A DNA stretch of 31,764 bases, from contig JAHILQ010000287.1 of assembly GCA_018896985.1 (NCBI GenBank), positions 1 through 31,764 on the forward strand, read 5' to 3'. Positions 25,266 to 31,683 of the stretch are shown here, piece by piece. This stretch comes from Nitrospinota bacterium. GTDB taxonomy: Bacteria; Nitrospirota; Thermodesulfovibrionia; Thermodesulfovibrionales; UBA1546. How positions within the stretch are numbered: position 1 is the first letter of the stretch; each line of letters starts with the position of its first letter. The position numbers and the translations under genes are program-made. The notes beneath the pieces are model-generated. The model made no database searches and was not told where the DNA came from. It saw only the letters and a list, made by a program, of their open reading frames with translations.

Positions 25266-25796
25266 CTATTGCACTCTTGAACTTTTGCTCTTTTTGGCGT
25301 TAGGGTAACGTATGGATGTCACAACAAAAACAGCATTACCATTAGGTCTTCTCACAACAACTTCGTCTCCCTCTGTCCTGCTTAACAATGCTTTAGCCAT
25401 AGGTGAATCAATACTTATAAAATCCTTCTCAGGATCAAATTCATCAGGACCTACAATACGATACCGGTTCACGTTCCCATCTGTATCCTCAATTTCAACC
25501 CATGCGCCAAAAAATACCTTTGAAGTGTCTTTTGGTATCCTGTCCACTACAATCAACTCGCTCAATCTCTTTGCAAGAAAACGGATACGGGAATCAATCT
25601 GCTTTAACTGTTTTTTACCATAAATATACTCTGCATTCTCAGAACGATCCCCCATGGCAGCAGCTTCAGCAACAGCCCGAGTAACCTGGGGGCGCTTAAC
25701 CTTCCACAGATATGACAGTTCCCCGCTTAAACGCTTTTGCCCCTGAGGTGTAATATATGGTGCGATTTTTGTTTTACTCTGCAATGGCTTTTTCAT
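25266..25796 (-). CDS. greB: transcription elongation factor GreB
   Basis: A 176-aa Gre factor that rescues backtracked RNA polymerase by stimulating RNA cleavage. The family-specific GDRSENAEYIYGKKQLKQID helical tip and the D/E residues that act at the polymerase active site are present in the N-terminal coiled coil, followed by the C-terminal domain with WVEIED, RYRIVGPDEFDPE and ISIDSPMAKALL. The AAAMGDRSENAEYIYG sequence marks GreB over GreA. The basic tail is slightly longer than usual. A good -10 TATAAT on the minus strand is at 25811-25816. Confidence 0.93.
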   Translation of the reverse strand: MKKPLQSKTKIAPYITPQGQKRLSGELSYLWKVKRPQVTRAVAEAAAMGDRSENAEYIYGKKQLKQIDSRIRFLAKRLSELIVVDRIPKDTSKVFFGAWVEIEDTDGNVNRYRIVGPDEFDPEKDFISIDSPMAKALLSRTEGDEVVVRRPNGNAVFVVTSIRYPNAKKSKSSRVQ

Positions 25797-25861
25797 ATCT
25801 TGTTCAGTTTATTATACCTGAATCAAGCCATCGCTTCCATTCTTTCACGGAGTGACTCGTT

Positions 25862-25913
25862 CACCCCAGCGAATCCGTCCGGGCGCGGACAGAGGAGAAC
25901 GGATTTTGGGGTG
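25862..25913. repeat. large inverted repeat between greB and the TA operon
   Basis: CACCCCA...AATCCGT (25862-25878) pairs with ACGGATT...TGGGGTG (25899-25913), with an inner hairpin GTCCG/CGGAC (25877-25890). It carries the 13-mer GATTCGCTGGGGT on the minus strand, related to the ruvB and 26601-26613 copies. It lies just upstream of the plus-strand TA promoter. Confidence 0.6.
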
Positions 25914-25929
25914 GATGTATTGGGTATTG

Positions 25930-25938
25930 TGGTATAAT
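25930..25938 (+). promoter_or_regulatory. extended -10 promoter of the TA operon
   Basis: TGGTATAAT (TGn plus TATAAT) is 34 bp before the antitoxin ATG. No convincing -35 box is present, in keeping with an extended -10 promoter. Confidence 0.6.
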
Positions 25939-25971
25939 AATTTAAGCAACGAGCTTTGAAAGGAGAACATT

Positions 25972-26220
25972 ATGCCAACTGCTTTAAAACAAGAATCCGA
26001 GCTTATTAAAGTAAAGCAGTACTTAACCGACAGGAAAGGCTATAAGGTTGCTGCTGTTATCGATATGGATGAGTTCAACAGATTAGCAATGCTGCTGGAA
26101 ACCATTCCGCCTTCCGAGAGATGGCTTTATAAAAATAAAGCTGCGCTCAAAAGTGTCCACAAAGGATTAAAAGAAGCCGCTCAGGGCAAGATTTCAAAGC
26201 TCTATATAAAAGAGTTATAG
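25972..26220 (+). CDS. type II antitoxin
   Basis: An 82-residue antitoxin preceded by AAAGGAG. The N-terminal half (around LTDRKGYKVAAVIDMDEFNRL) resembles small Phd/RelB-type DNA-binding antitoxins and the orphan protein at 20210-20395. The C-terminal half (residues ~55-82) is the likely toxin-binding tail. It lies 9 bp upstream of the RelE-like toxin. I assign it by position, pattern and partner. Confidence 0.75.
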   Translation: MPTALKQESELIKVKQYLTDRKGYKVAAVIDMDEFNRLAMLLETIPPSERWLYKNKAALKSVHKGLKEAAQGKISKLYIKEL

Positions 26221-26229
26221 GGTCAAATC

Positions 26230-26523
26230 TTGTTTGATATATTTCTGACCGATGAGGCAAGGGAGCAGTTAAACAGACTCAAGGCTGACAAGGGACTTTC
26301 AAAAAGATACAAGGCCGTAAAGAAAGCACTCCTGTTTCTATCTCAAAATCCGAGACATCCAGGGCTTAAGACGCACGAATTCACTTCGCTCAAAGGCCCT
26401 AACGGAGAAAAAGTATTTGAGGCATATGCTGAACAGTCCACTCCTTCTGCATACAGAATCTTCTGGTATTACGGTCCAGGAAACAAACAGATAACCATTA
26501 TAGCCGTAACACCCCATCCTTAA
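26230..26523 (+). CDS. RelE/ParE-type toxin
   Basis: A 97-residue RelE-superfamily protein. It has a TTG start, then LTDEAREQLNRLKADK, the strand-rich middle (HEFTSLKG..VFEAYAEQS) and the YRIFWYYG..TIIAVTPHP end typical of the family. The expected role is mRNA interferase or gyrase inhibitor; the motif does not decide which. It is encoded directly after its antitoxin in the same plus-strand operon. Confidence 0.82.
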   Translation: MFDIFLTDEAREQLNRLKADKGLSKRYKAVKKALLFLSQNPRHPGLKTHEFTSLKGPNGEKVFEAYAEQSTPSAYRIFWYYGPGNKQITIIAVTPHP

Positions 26524-26530
26524 AATATCT

Positions 26531-26570
26531 GCTATTCCCCCTTCCCTTTAAACTCCAGAATTCCTTTGTA
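26531..26570 (-). pseudogene. short remnant of a restriction-type 3' end, left copy
   Basis: A ~40-bp segment 25/27 identical in its core (TTCCCTTTAAACTYYAGAATTCCTTT) to 27391-27430. On the minus strand it reads KGILEFKGKGE then a stop. The right copy reads KGILKFKGNGEYSF. The left copy has lost two bases and is frameshifted. Confidence 0.6.
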
Positions 26571-26587
26571 GTCTTCCGAGCTTCTCG

Positions 26588-26615
26588 CAGCGTCAGCGAA
26601 GAGTCGCTGGGGCGG
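26588..26615. repeat. hairpin copy of the interspersed 13-mer
   Basis: AGCGA AGAG TCGCT (about 26595-26608) is a hairpin overlapping GAGTCGCTGGGGC, the third copy of the GANTCGCTGRGGY family. It sits between the toxin and the NERD gene. Confidence 0.35.
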
Positions 26616-26622
26616 AGGGGGA

Positions 26623-27363
26623 TTATTTTTTATCTTCGAATCCAGTGTCCATTCGGGCGAGGGCAAGAAAAGCTTGTGAAATGGAATCTATTTCTTTTTT
26701 ACTGAGCTTATTAGGTTTTTTATTTTCCACAATATAATCGTAAAGTCGATCATCTTTTACGCAATGCACCGCTTTTGTTGTTCCCCATCTCGCATCAACA
26801 CGAGCCGACGGAAAGACTAAGACGCCCTGAATATAAGGGTCGAGATGGCAAAGAGTTTTTACTTTCTCTTTAATATTCATGACTCTGCTTGTTAGAATCT
26901 TAACCTCAGGTTTATTTGTTGGTTTTCCATTAAGAAGAATCTCTCCATTTTCATCCGCCGTAATAATTCCCCTCCAGTTTTTAGCATCGAGAACATAAAC
27001 GCCTGTCGGCCCTACAACAACATGGTCTATATTTCCAAAATCTGTTTTCAAATCATTAAGAACATTGTATTCATCCGGGAAAAGACCGAGGGCATTGCCA
27101 ACGCGAAACTCGCCATCAGCACCCCGTCTATAGTTAAAACGATACCTTTCATGTTTCAAAGCTTTTCGATAAAAAAAATAAAATATTATGCCCCCACCAA
27201 GTAAAAACATTATGCTAAATAAAAAGTTATTTTTTGCGATTGAGTAACCTACTAATGCAGACATCAGTAATAATCCGATAAGGAATGACGAAATAGTTTT
27301 CCCAAACCGTTTTATCGATTCTTCTGATGTATATCTCCCACTTTGACCTAAGACCTTAGCCAT
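26623..27363 (-). CDS. NERD domain membrane protein
   Basis: A 246-residue protein with two N-terminal membrane spans (about 21-40 and 47-66) followed by a NERD (nuclease-related) domain, with GADGEFRVG, VLNDLKTDFGNIDHVVVGPTG and VYVLDAKNW. The AKxW motif end of the PD-(D/E)XK-like core is seen. I chose the ATG at 27363, with AAGGAG upstream. It is flanked on both sides by copies of a restriction-enzyme tail (26531-26570 and 27382-27481), suggesting it is a cassette inserted into or beside such a gene. NERD proteins recur in defence neighbourhoods, but the exact job is unknown. Confidence 0.85.
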   Translation of the reverse strand: MAKVLGQSGRYTSEESIKRFGKTISSFLIGLLLMSALVGYSIAKNNFLFSIMFLLGGGIIFYFFYRKALKHERYRFNYRRGADGEFRVGNALGLFPDEYNVLNDLKTDFGNIDHVVVGPTGVYVLDAKNWRGIITADENGEILLNGKPTNKPEVKILTSRVMNIKEKVKTLCHLDPYIQGVLVFPSARVDARWGTTKAVHCVKDDRLYDYIVENKKPNKLSKKEIDSISQAFLALARMDTGFEDKK

Positions 27364-27381
27364 TAGCAACTCCTTCCATTT

Positions 27382-27481
27382 TCAAATAAAGCTATATTCT
27401 CCATTCCCTTTAAACTTTAGAATTCCTTTATCTCTCAAAATCTGCAACTGCTGACAAATTTTCGGGCGGATGTGGTTAAGC
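27382..27481 (-). pseudogene. remnant 3' end of a restriction-endonuclease-like gene
   Basis: In frame on the minus strand it reads IRPKICQQLQILRDKGIL, then KFKGNGEYSF and a TGA. This matches the C-terminal winged-helix end seen in some type II restriction and Dam-replacing proteins (family knowledge, not a search). It begins at the methyltransferase 3' end, overlapping its last codons by a few bases in another frame. Its last part is the right-hand copy of the repeat at 26531-26570. The 5' part of the ancestral gene is gone. Confidence 0.55.
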
Positions 27482-28360
27482 ACGTTTTTTAAAGGGATGC
27501 TTCTTAGTTGTTCTACGATATTTTGCAGGTGGCTCAAGTATCAACATCTGCTGGTCATGGAAGATTTGGTTGTACTGCCGAAGTTTGAGTTTATATTCCT
27601 TGCCAATAAATCCTTTTTCAAGTCTGTCTATAATCATCCTATGATATTTTTCATCTAGCTCAGCAGATATAAAATTTCGCCCTAACTCTTTACAAAGACA
27701 TATTTCCGAACCACTACCACCAAAAAGTACTAAAACTGTATCACCTTTAAGTGTGCAAGATTTTATCAGCATTTCTGATAACTTCTGAGGTATCTGACAC
27801 GCATGAAAAGTTTTTTCTTTGCTTACATTTTTTACTAGATCAAAGTAGAACCAGCTATAAGGCATCCTTCCCTTTGAACCATTAGCAATATTACTAAGAA
27901 TTCTTTTATCAGTAGGATTCTTGTATGGTTCTGCCACATTGTCTTTATAAAACTTATTATACTTTGATTTTCTGCAATGGAGTATGCTCCTGTGTGCAGT
28001 TGTAAACCTCTTAGGGGTATGACCAACATTAGTATTATATAGCCAAATATATTCATGCGCATCATAACATGCGCTATCCAAATATTTGACTCTGAGATAG
28101 GCGTTTTGTTTAGGATAGTTCATTAAAAATATATTCCCTTCTTTTTTTAGAACTCTCAAGCATTCCTTCGACAACTCTGTATACCATTCTATATATTCAT
28201 CAAACCCTCGGGTGTAAGATTTATCATTGTATTTTATTCCTACATTATAGTCAGGGTCACCAAAAACCATATCGATGCTTTCCGAAGGAAGAATCCTGAG
28301 CAACTCCATGATGTCTACATTAAAAACTTTGTTTAAGAATTGATTAATATCATTTCTCAT
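27476..28360 (-). CDS. type II DNA methyltransferase (beta class)
   Basis: A 294-aa N6-adenine or N4-cytosine methyltransferase. The catalytic motif is DPDYN (35-39) in place of DPPY, and the S-adenosylmethionine motif VLFGGSGSEI (211-220) comes after it, the order of the beta class. The middle (RFTTAHRSILH and the NIANGSKGRMPYSWFYFDLVKNVSKEK segment) is the variable target region. It follows the restriction gene by 6 bp and its C-terminus (KKHPFKKRA) is basic. It is expected to protect host sites against the enzyme encoded at 28367-29143. Target sequence cannot be read from the gene. Confidence 0.9.
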   Translation of the reverse strand: MRNDINQFLNKVFNVDIMELLRILPSESIDMVFGDPDYNVGIKYNDKSYTRGFDEYIEWYTELSKECLRVLKKEGNIFLMNYPKQNAYLRVKYLDSACYDAHEYIWLYNTNVGHTPKRFTTAHRSILHCRKSKYNKFYKDNVAEPYKNPTDKRILSNIANGSKGRMPYSWFYFDLVKNVSKEKTFHACQIPQKLSEMLIKSCTLKGDTVLVLFGGSGSEICLCKELGRNFISAELDEKYHRMIIDRLEKGFIGKEYKLKLRQYNQIFHDQQMLILEPPAKYRRTTKKHPFKKRA

Positions 28361-28366
28361 ACTGCA

Positions 28367-29143
28367 TTACCGTTTAATCATATTATATTGAGCACTCTTT
28401 AGTATTTTTATTGAACTCATATCGTTTTCATCTTCAAATGTGTAGTTATACAATCTCAGGACAGAGTTTCCTCTGTCTCTTTTCCTTAGAACATAACAGC
28501 ATGTAATCATTTCTACTTCCAATTTCTTTTCACGCTTCAACATAGAATAATATTTAAAGGGGTGAAATAGTTGATAAACTGCAAAATCTCTTGGGAATCC
28601 GTTTTTCCCTTCAAAAATTGTCACCACTCCATGCAACTCCATTGTTAAATCTATTTCCATTTGAAGATTTCTTGTTGAAATTTTTTGTTTTCCAACACGA
28701 TAAGATATGGTCATTTTAGTCCTTCTTGCGTTATAAACTTTTGGGCTGGCAACAATGTCCTCATAAAGAAAATCGTGTATTATCCTCTGGTTGCTCGCAA
28801 CAGACAATATATTTGATTCGCTTGTATCAAATTCATTTAAAATGCTTTTACGATATTTCCAGTCAACGATTTTATTTTCATCAATTTCCTCAAAAATATG
28901 AAAGCCATTACTTATACCTTTGACAAACTTATGCCTGCCTTCTCCCAAATGCAGGATAAAGCAATCTTTATCTATAAGCAGTTCTGGTAATTTAGTAGTA
29001 TCGTCAAATTTTGTAGCATCAAAAGGATTTGCAAAATTGAATTTTTTACAGACTTGTTTCACTAAATCATTATCAAAGACGGTATCTTGTTTATCTTTGC
29101 AGAGTTTATAAATCTTTGTAATTACATCCTGCTTAGTTCCCAT
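28367..29143 (-). CDS. type II restriction endonuclease
   Basis: A 258-aa protein I assign as the cognate restriction enzyme. The ATG at 29143 follows GAGGAG. An N-terminal domain with GEGRHKFVKGI is seen in many such enzymes. The catalytic core is the PD-(D/E)XK pattern EIDLTM...VVTIFEGKNG, with D165 and E178-x-K180 about 13 residues on. It lies immediately before the methyltransferase in the same operon. I infer its family from this motif and the context. Confidence 0.75.
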   Translation of the reverse strand: MGTKQDVITKIYKLCKDKQDTVFDNDLVKQVCKKFNFANPFDATKFDDTTKLPELLIDKDCFILHLGEGRHKFVKGISNGFHIFEEIDENKIVDWKYRKSILNEFDTSESNILSVASNQRIIHDFLYEDIVASPKVYNARRTKMTISYRVGKQKISTRNLQMEIDLTMELHGVVTIFEGKNGFPRDFAVYQLFHPFKYYSMLKREKKLEVEMITCCYVLRKRDRGNSVLRLYNYTFEDENDMSSIKILKSAQYNMIKR

Positions 29144-29157
29144 TTTCAACTCCTCAT

Positions 29158-29262
29158 TTACTCAGGGCTCATGTCTTCAACGATTTCTATGTCCTCTTCT
29201 TCGCCGTGAGCCGCTACCTCAACGCGACCAGCAAATTTAAAATCTATAAAGAATCTGGACAT
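29158..29262 (-). CDS. 34-residue acidic small protein
   Basis: A small ORF with a strong AGGAGG 5 nt before its ATG, ending at 29158 and followed 15 bp on by the restriction gene. The translation is acidic (GEEEDIEIVEDMSPE) after a short hydrophobic start. No family recognised; the ribosome site and the tight operon spacing support it as a real gene. Confidence 0.55.
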   Translation of the reverse strand: MSRFFIDFKFAGRVEVAAHGEEEDIEIVEDMSPE

Positions 29263-29278
29263 GGACAACCTCCTGCAT

Positions 29279-29548
29279 TCATTTACATCCGCCATTCTCA
29301 GAACTGTCTTTATAATCATCTATGTAGAAGTATGTTCTTTCCTCATTCCTCAATTGTAAGCAGAATACTTCGTTAAAATTTGTTTCTAATAAGTAATCAT
29401 TCCCTTTTAGCATATTTTCAAACGCCTCTGGCGCATCATTACCTTTACCAAATCCTACAACCTGACAATTTTCTATATCAGGCTCAGCAAAATCACTATC
29501 TGGCTGAAAAGTGTAACCTTCGGTTGTAATAAAAATATACGATTTCAT
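29279..29548 (-). CDS. conserved hypothetical protein, 89 aa
   Basis: A small protein with the pattern YIFITTEGYTFQPDSD...PDIENCQVVGFGKG. I recall similar short proteins in bacteria and archaea (family knowledge, unverified). Residues 1-60 look like a beta-rich module, with an acidic tail. It has no ribosome site and starts 2 bp after the stop of the nuclease-like gene, so it is probably translationally coupled. Function unknown. Confidence 0.75.
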   Translation of the reverse strand: MKSYIFITTEGYTFQPDSDFAEPDIENCQVVGFGKGNDAPEAFENMLKGNDYLLETNFNEVFCLQLRNEERTYFYIDDYKDSSENGGCK

Positions 29549-29550
29549 AA

Positions 29551-30285
29551 TTAAAAATTTAGGTTCTCTTCTAATCTTGTAATTTCATGTGTTTTTGTAT
29601 GCCACTCGGACAAATGAAGATAACTCAGAAATTGTGTTCTCTTCTGAATTGGGACAAATGCATTCAAAGACACTTTTTCTTCAAATTCTCTCTTTCTTAC
29701 TTCATCAGCCACAATATAAAATTTCACACTAAAATCTTGAATTTCCAAAAATTTTAACAGGGAGTTTTGAATAGTGGTTGAGTATTCAATTTCAAATAAC
29801 GCGTATGGCATTTTTCTTATATTAAACCAGCTAACATCAATTGTTTTAGCTTTTCGCAATATGCTATCGTATGTAAATTTATAAAACTCTTCAACAGTAG
29901 ATATTTCACCCAGTTTTTTGTTTAAATAAATTTTATTCTTGTCCTGGTTTGGGACAAAGGTTTGAAATCTTTTCAGGTTCCCAATTTCAACGAGTAGTCC
30001 TTGATAATAGGTGTGAGTAAATTCTTCCTGTTTCGGTTTGGATATTTCTTTTGTTGGTAAGATATTGGAAGGTAACCTATCTTTATATGTTTTTAAAGCC
30101 CATAAGCCAGGTCTTATTTTAAAGAAGAATCTTTCATCCTGAACAATACGACGAATGGTTGCAAATGGTGTTTTTGTTTTCCATTCACAAGCTCTTATTT
30201 TCAGTGCATTTTGATAAAGATATCCCAAAGTTGCATAGCCACCATTTCCCTCCATTGCTTTAATTACAGCTTCATACTGATGCAT
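29551..30285 (-). CDS. winged-helix protein with nuclease-like domain
   Basis: A 244-aa protein. Residues ~1-70 form a winged helix (MHQYEAVIKAM...PGLWAL) resembling the HARE-HTH modules found in restriction enzymes. The C-terminal part has the PD-(D/E)XK-like pattern E100, D150 (IDVSW), and E165-x-E167 in FEIEYSTTIQNSLLK, where a Glu stands in for the usual Lys. It overlaps the stop of the 100-aa gene (TAATG) and is 2 bp from the next gene. It is a probable DNA-processing accessory of the restriction block or a separate defence unit. No exact family is claimed. Confidence 0.7.
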   Translation of the reverse strand: MHQYEAVIKAMEGNGGYATLGYLYQNALKIRACEWKTKTPFATIRRIVQDERFFFKIRPGLWALKTYKDRLPSNILPTKEISKPKQEEFTHTYYQGLLVEIGNLKRFQTFVPNQDKNKIYLNKKLGEISTVEEFYKFTYDSILRKAKTIDVSWFNIRKMPYALFEIEYSTTIQNSLLKFLEIQDFSVKFYIVADEVRKREFEEKVSLNAFVPIQKRTQFLSYLHLSEWHTKTHEITRLEENLNF

Positions 30286-30587
30286 TATTGAAACTCCATG
30301 ATTAAATCTTCAAGGTTATTATCTTTTATATACAATGTCCCCGAGACATTATTAAGACTTGTATTTATTTGTATTGGGTTAGACAAATCCGCATATATAG
30401 CTTTTTCTTCTATAAAGTTGCCTATAAAGTCTATCTCGGTTGTATCAAAAACTTTTCTAATTTGTGATACTTGAATATCTTCCTTTCTCTTATAGGTAAG
30501 ATTTATTTCTTGGACGGGTCCCGCTTCTTTACAATATTTTTTATGAAGCCCTTCGTTAAGTAATTTATAAAAAACATTCCTATCCAT
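30285..30587 (-). CDS. hypothetical protein, first gene of the restriction block
   Basis: About 100 residues from the ATG at 30587; the preceding ATG at 30590 is too near the AAAGGTGGG site. The sequence is polar and probably alpha/beta (LNEGLHKKY...EIDFIGNFIEE...LYIKDNNLEDLIMEFQ). I see no enzyme motif. Its stop overlaps the next ATG, so the two are coupled. It opens the run 30587-27476 (wHTH-nuclease, 89-aa, 34-aa, restriction enzyme, methyltransferase). Confidence 0.65.
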   Translation of the reverse strand: MDRNVFYKLLNEGLHKKYCKEAGPVQEINLTYKRKEDIQVSQIRKVFDTTEIDFIGNFIEEKAIYADLSNPIQINTSLNNVSGTLYIKDNNLEDLIMEFQ

Positions 30588-30697
30588 CATATTCCCACCT
30601 TTCAATTACCCCTTCCCAGTATGATGCCCCTACTGATTTAATTTTATACTAATACATATTAATTCTACAATTATAAAAGCAGGGTTCATTTTAAAGG

Positions 30698-30832
30698 GAG
30701 GACATCATCAAGGTTCAGCACAACTGCAAGGCAACGGGCTTCTGGGTCAAGAAATCAAAGCTCTACAACTTTCTCCTCATCATGCATGAGCATCTGTTTG
30801 TGTTTCAGAAAAATAGCGCCGTAGTGCCATAG
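30698..30832 (+). pseudogene. C-terminal remnant of a DNA methyltransferase
   Basis: Forty-four plus-strand codons in frame read as the C-terminus of a methyltransferase family: VQHNCKATGFW, then NFLLIMHEHLFVFQK. I recognise the pattern from DNA methylase tails; no 5' part is present. It sits 110 bp 5' of the second nucleotidyltransferase and shares a 16-bp repeat with 31603-31618. Confidence 0.6.
30717..30732. repeat. 16-bp direct repeat flanking the nucleotidyltransferase, copy 1
   Basis: AGCACAACTGCAAGGC is repeated exactly at 31603-31618. Copy 1 encodes part of the methyltransferase tail (HNCKA). Copy 2 abuts the truncated HEPN gene. Confidence 0.8.
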
Positions 30833-30871
30833 AACCTTAGCCCTATAGCGCAGAAGTGTCAGCCTGTCAAA
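30824..30871. repeat. degenerate 8-bp tandem repeat, second locus
   Basis: The plus strand splits into 8-mers GTGCCATA, GAACCTTA, GCCCTATA, GCGCAGAA, GTGTCAGC, CTGTCAAA. It shares GTGCCATA and the GCAGAAGTG stretch with 8689-8707. See the 8665-8712 entry. Confidence 0.4.
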
Positions 30872-30911
30872 AGGTCATGTCAGCACACATTATTAAATTT
30901 CCACTTGATTT

Positions 30912-30952
30912 TTTGATACACGCGGTATATTATTTGATACAAATGTATCAAA
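30912..30952 (+). promoter_or_regulatory. palindromic operator over the nucleotidyltransferase start
   Basis: TTTGATACAAATGTATCAAA (30933-30952) is a perfect 8-bp-arm palindrome that covers the ATG at 30943. A half-site TTTGATAC is at 30912-30919, and TATATT (about 30926-30931) may be the -10. Binding there would block both transcription and translation, suggesting autoregulation by the encoded winged-helix protein. Confidence 0.5.
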
Positions 30953-31491
30953 AACTAACACAGCTCAATGTCCTTTCACTTTTTATGGACAACCCTTATG
31001 AGAAGTACTATCTCAGGGAGGCTGCGCGGCTGCTCAATATGAGCCCAATGACTCTTAAACGTACGCTTGAACTCCTCTTAAAGAGTAAACTTATCCGGAA
31101 AGAAAAAACAAAGAATCAGATTCTGTATTCAGCAAACACGCAAAATCTCGCATTCAGGCATCTCAAAATTTCCCGCAGCCTCTCGTGGCTTGAGGATAAA
31201 AATCTCATCGAATTTCTGAAAAAACGCATACCCGGAATCAGTTCAATAGTGCTTTACGGCAGTTATGCAAAAGGAGAGGATGATAAGAAAAGCGATATAG
31301 ATATTATGGTTATCTCTCCTGCGAAAAAAGACTTGCTTCCTGAACTTGACAAGCTCCTCGGAAAAGAGGTGAACCTCTCTGTTTTCAGTGCTGCGGAATG
31401 GAGCAGACAGGCTAAAGCAAACAGGGCTTTTTATCTTGATGTTATAACAGAGGGGATTGTGCTCTATGGAACAAGGCCAGTGGTTGAATGA
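30943..31491 (+). CDS. winged-helix / nucleotidyltransferase protein
   Basis: A 182-residue protein from the ATG at 30943, which lies inside the palindromic operator. An upstream GTG in frame at 30856 is less likely because it falls within the repeat and operator. Residues ~20-65 form a winged helix (YYLREAARLLNMSPMTLKRTLELLLKSKLI). An MNT-type nucleotidyltransferase follows, with GS (106-107) and DID (118-120). The third acidic residue, usually in [VI]DL, appears as VNL (143-145), so catalysis is doubtful. Its stop overlaps the start of a HEPN gene (ATGA), the classic antitoxin-toxin order. The HEPN partner is truncated. Confidence 0.8.
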   Translation: MYQKLTQLNVLSLFMDNPYEKYYLREAARLLNMSPMTLKRTLELLLKSKLIRKEKTKNQILYSANTQNLAFRHLKISRSLSWLEDKNLIEFLKKRIPGISSIVLYGSYAKGEDDKKSDIDIMVISPAKKDLLPELDKLLGKEVNLSVFSAAEWSRQAKANRAFYLDVITEGIVLYGTRPVVE

Positions 31492-31604
31492 ATATCAAAG
31501 AATGTTTTGAAAAAAGGCTCTTAAGAAAAGGCAGGGCAGATGATTCAATAGAAAAAGCAATGTCATTCATCAATAAAATTTCCCATATTCTCAATAAAAA
31601 TTAG
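31488..31604 (+). pseudogene. truncated HEPN-domain gene
   Basis: Only 38 codons are left. They begin MNIKECFEKRLLRKGRADDS, the familiar first segment of HEPN partners of nucleotidyltransferases (normally ~120-140 aa), then end at a TAG. The RX4-6H catalytic motif is therefore missing. The stop overlaps the 16-bp repeat at 31603-31618, so the gene was probably cut by recombination at that repeat. Confidence 0.65.
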
Positions 31605-31618
31605 CACAACTGCAAGGC
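31603..31618. repeat. 16-bp direct repeat, copy 2
   Basis: Exact second copy of AGCACAACTGCAAGGC (30717-30732); it follows the truncated HEPN frame and is continued by GCCCGGATG rather than by the methyltransferase sequence. Confidence 0.8.
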
Positions 31619-31683
31619 GCCCGGATGTAGTTTTATCTATTGCCATCTTTAGGGTATAATGTAATTAAGACAGAGGTGAAAAT

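Noticed and set aside
25266..25796. GreA instead of GreB
   Set aside because: The AAAMGDRSENAEYIYGKKQL signature and WVEIED/PDEFDPE pattern fit GreB better.
30717..31618. Insertion sequence bounded by the 16-bp repeats
   Set aside because: No transposase or terminal inverted repeat is present; the repeat lies within a coding remnant, which favours recombination between gene tails.
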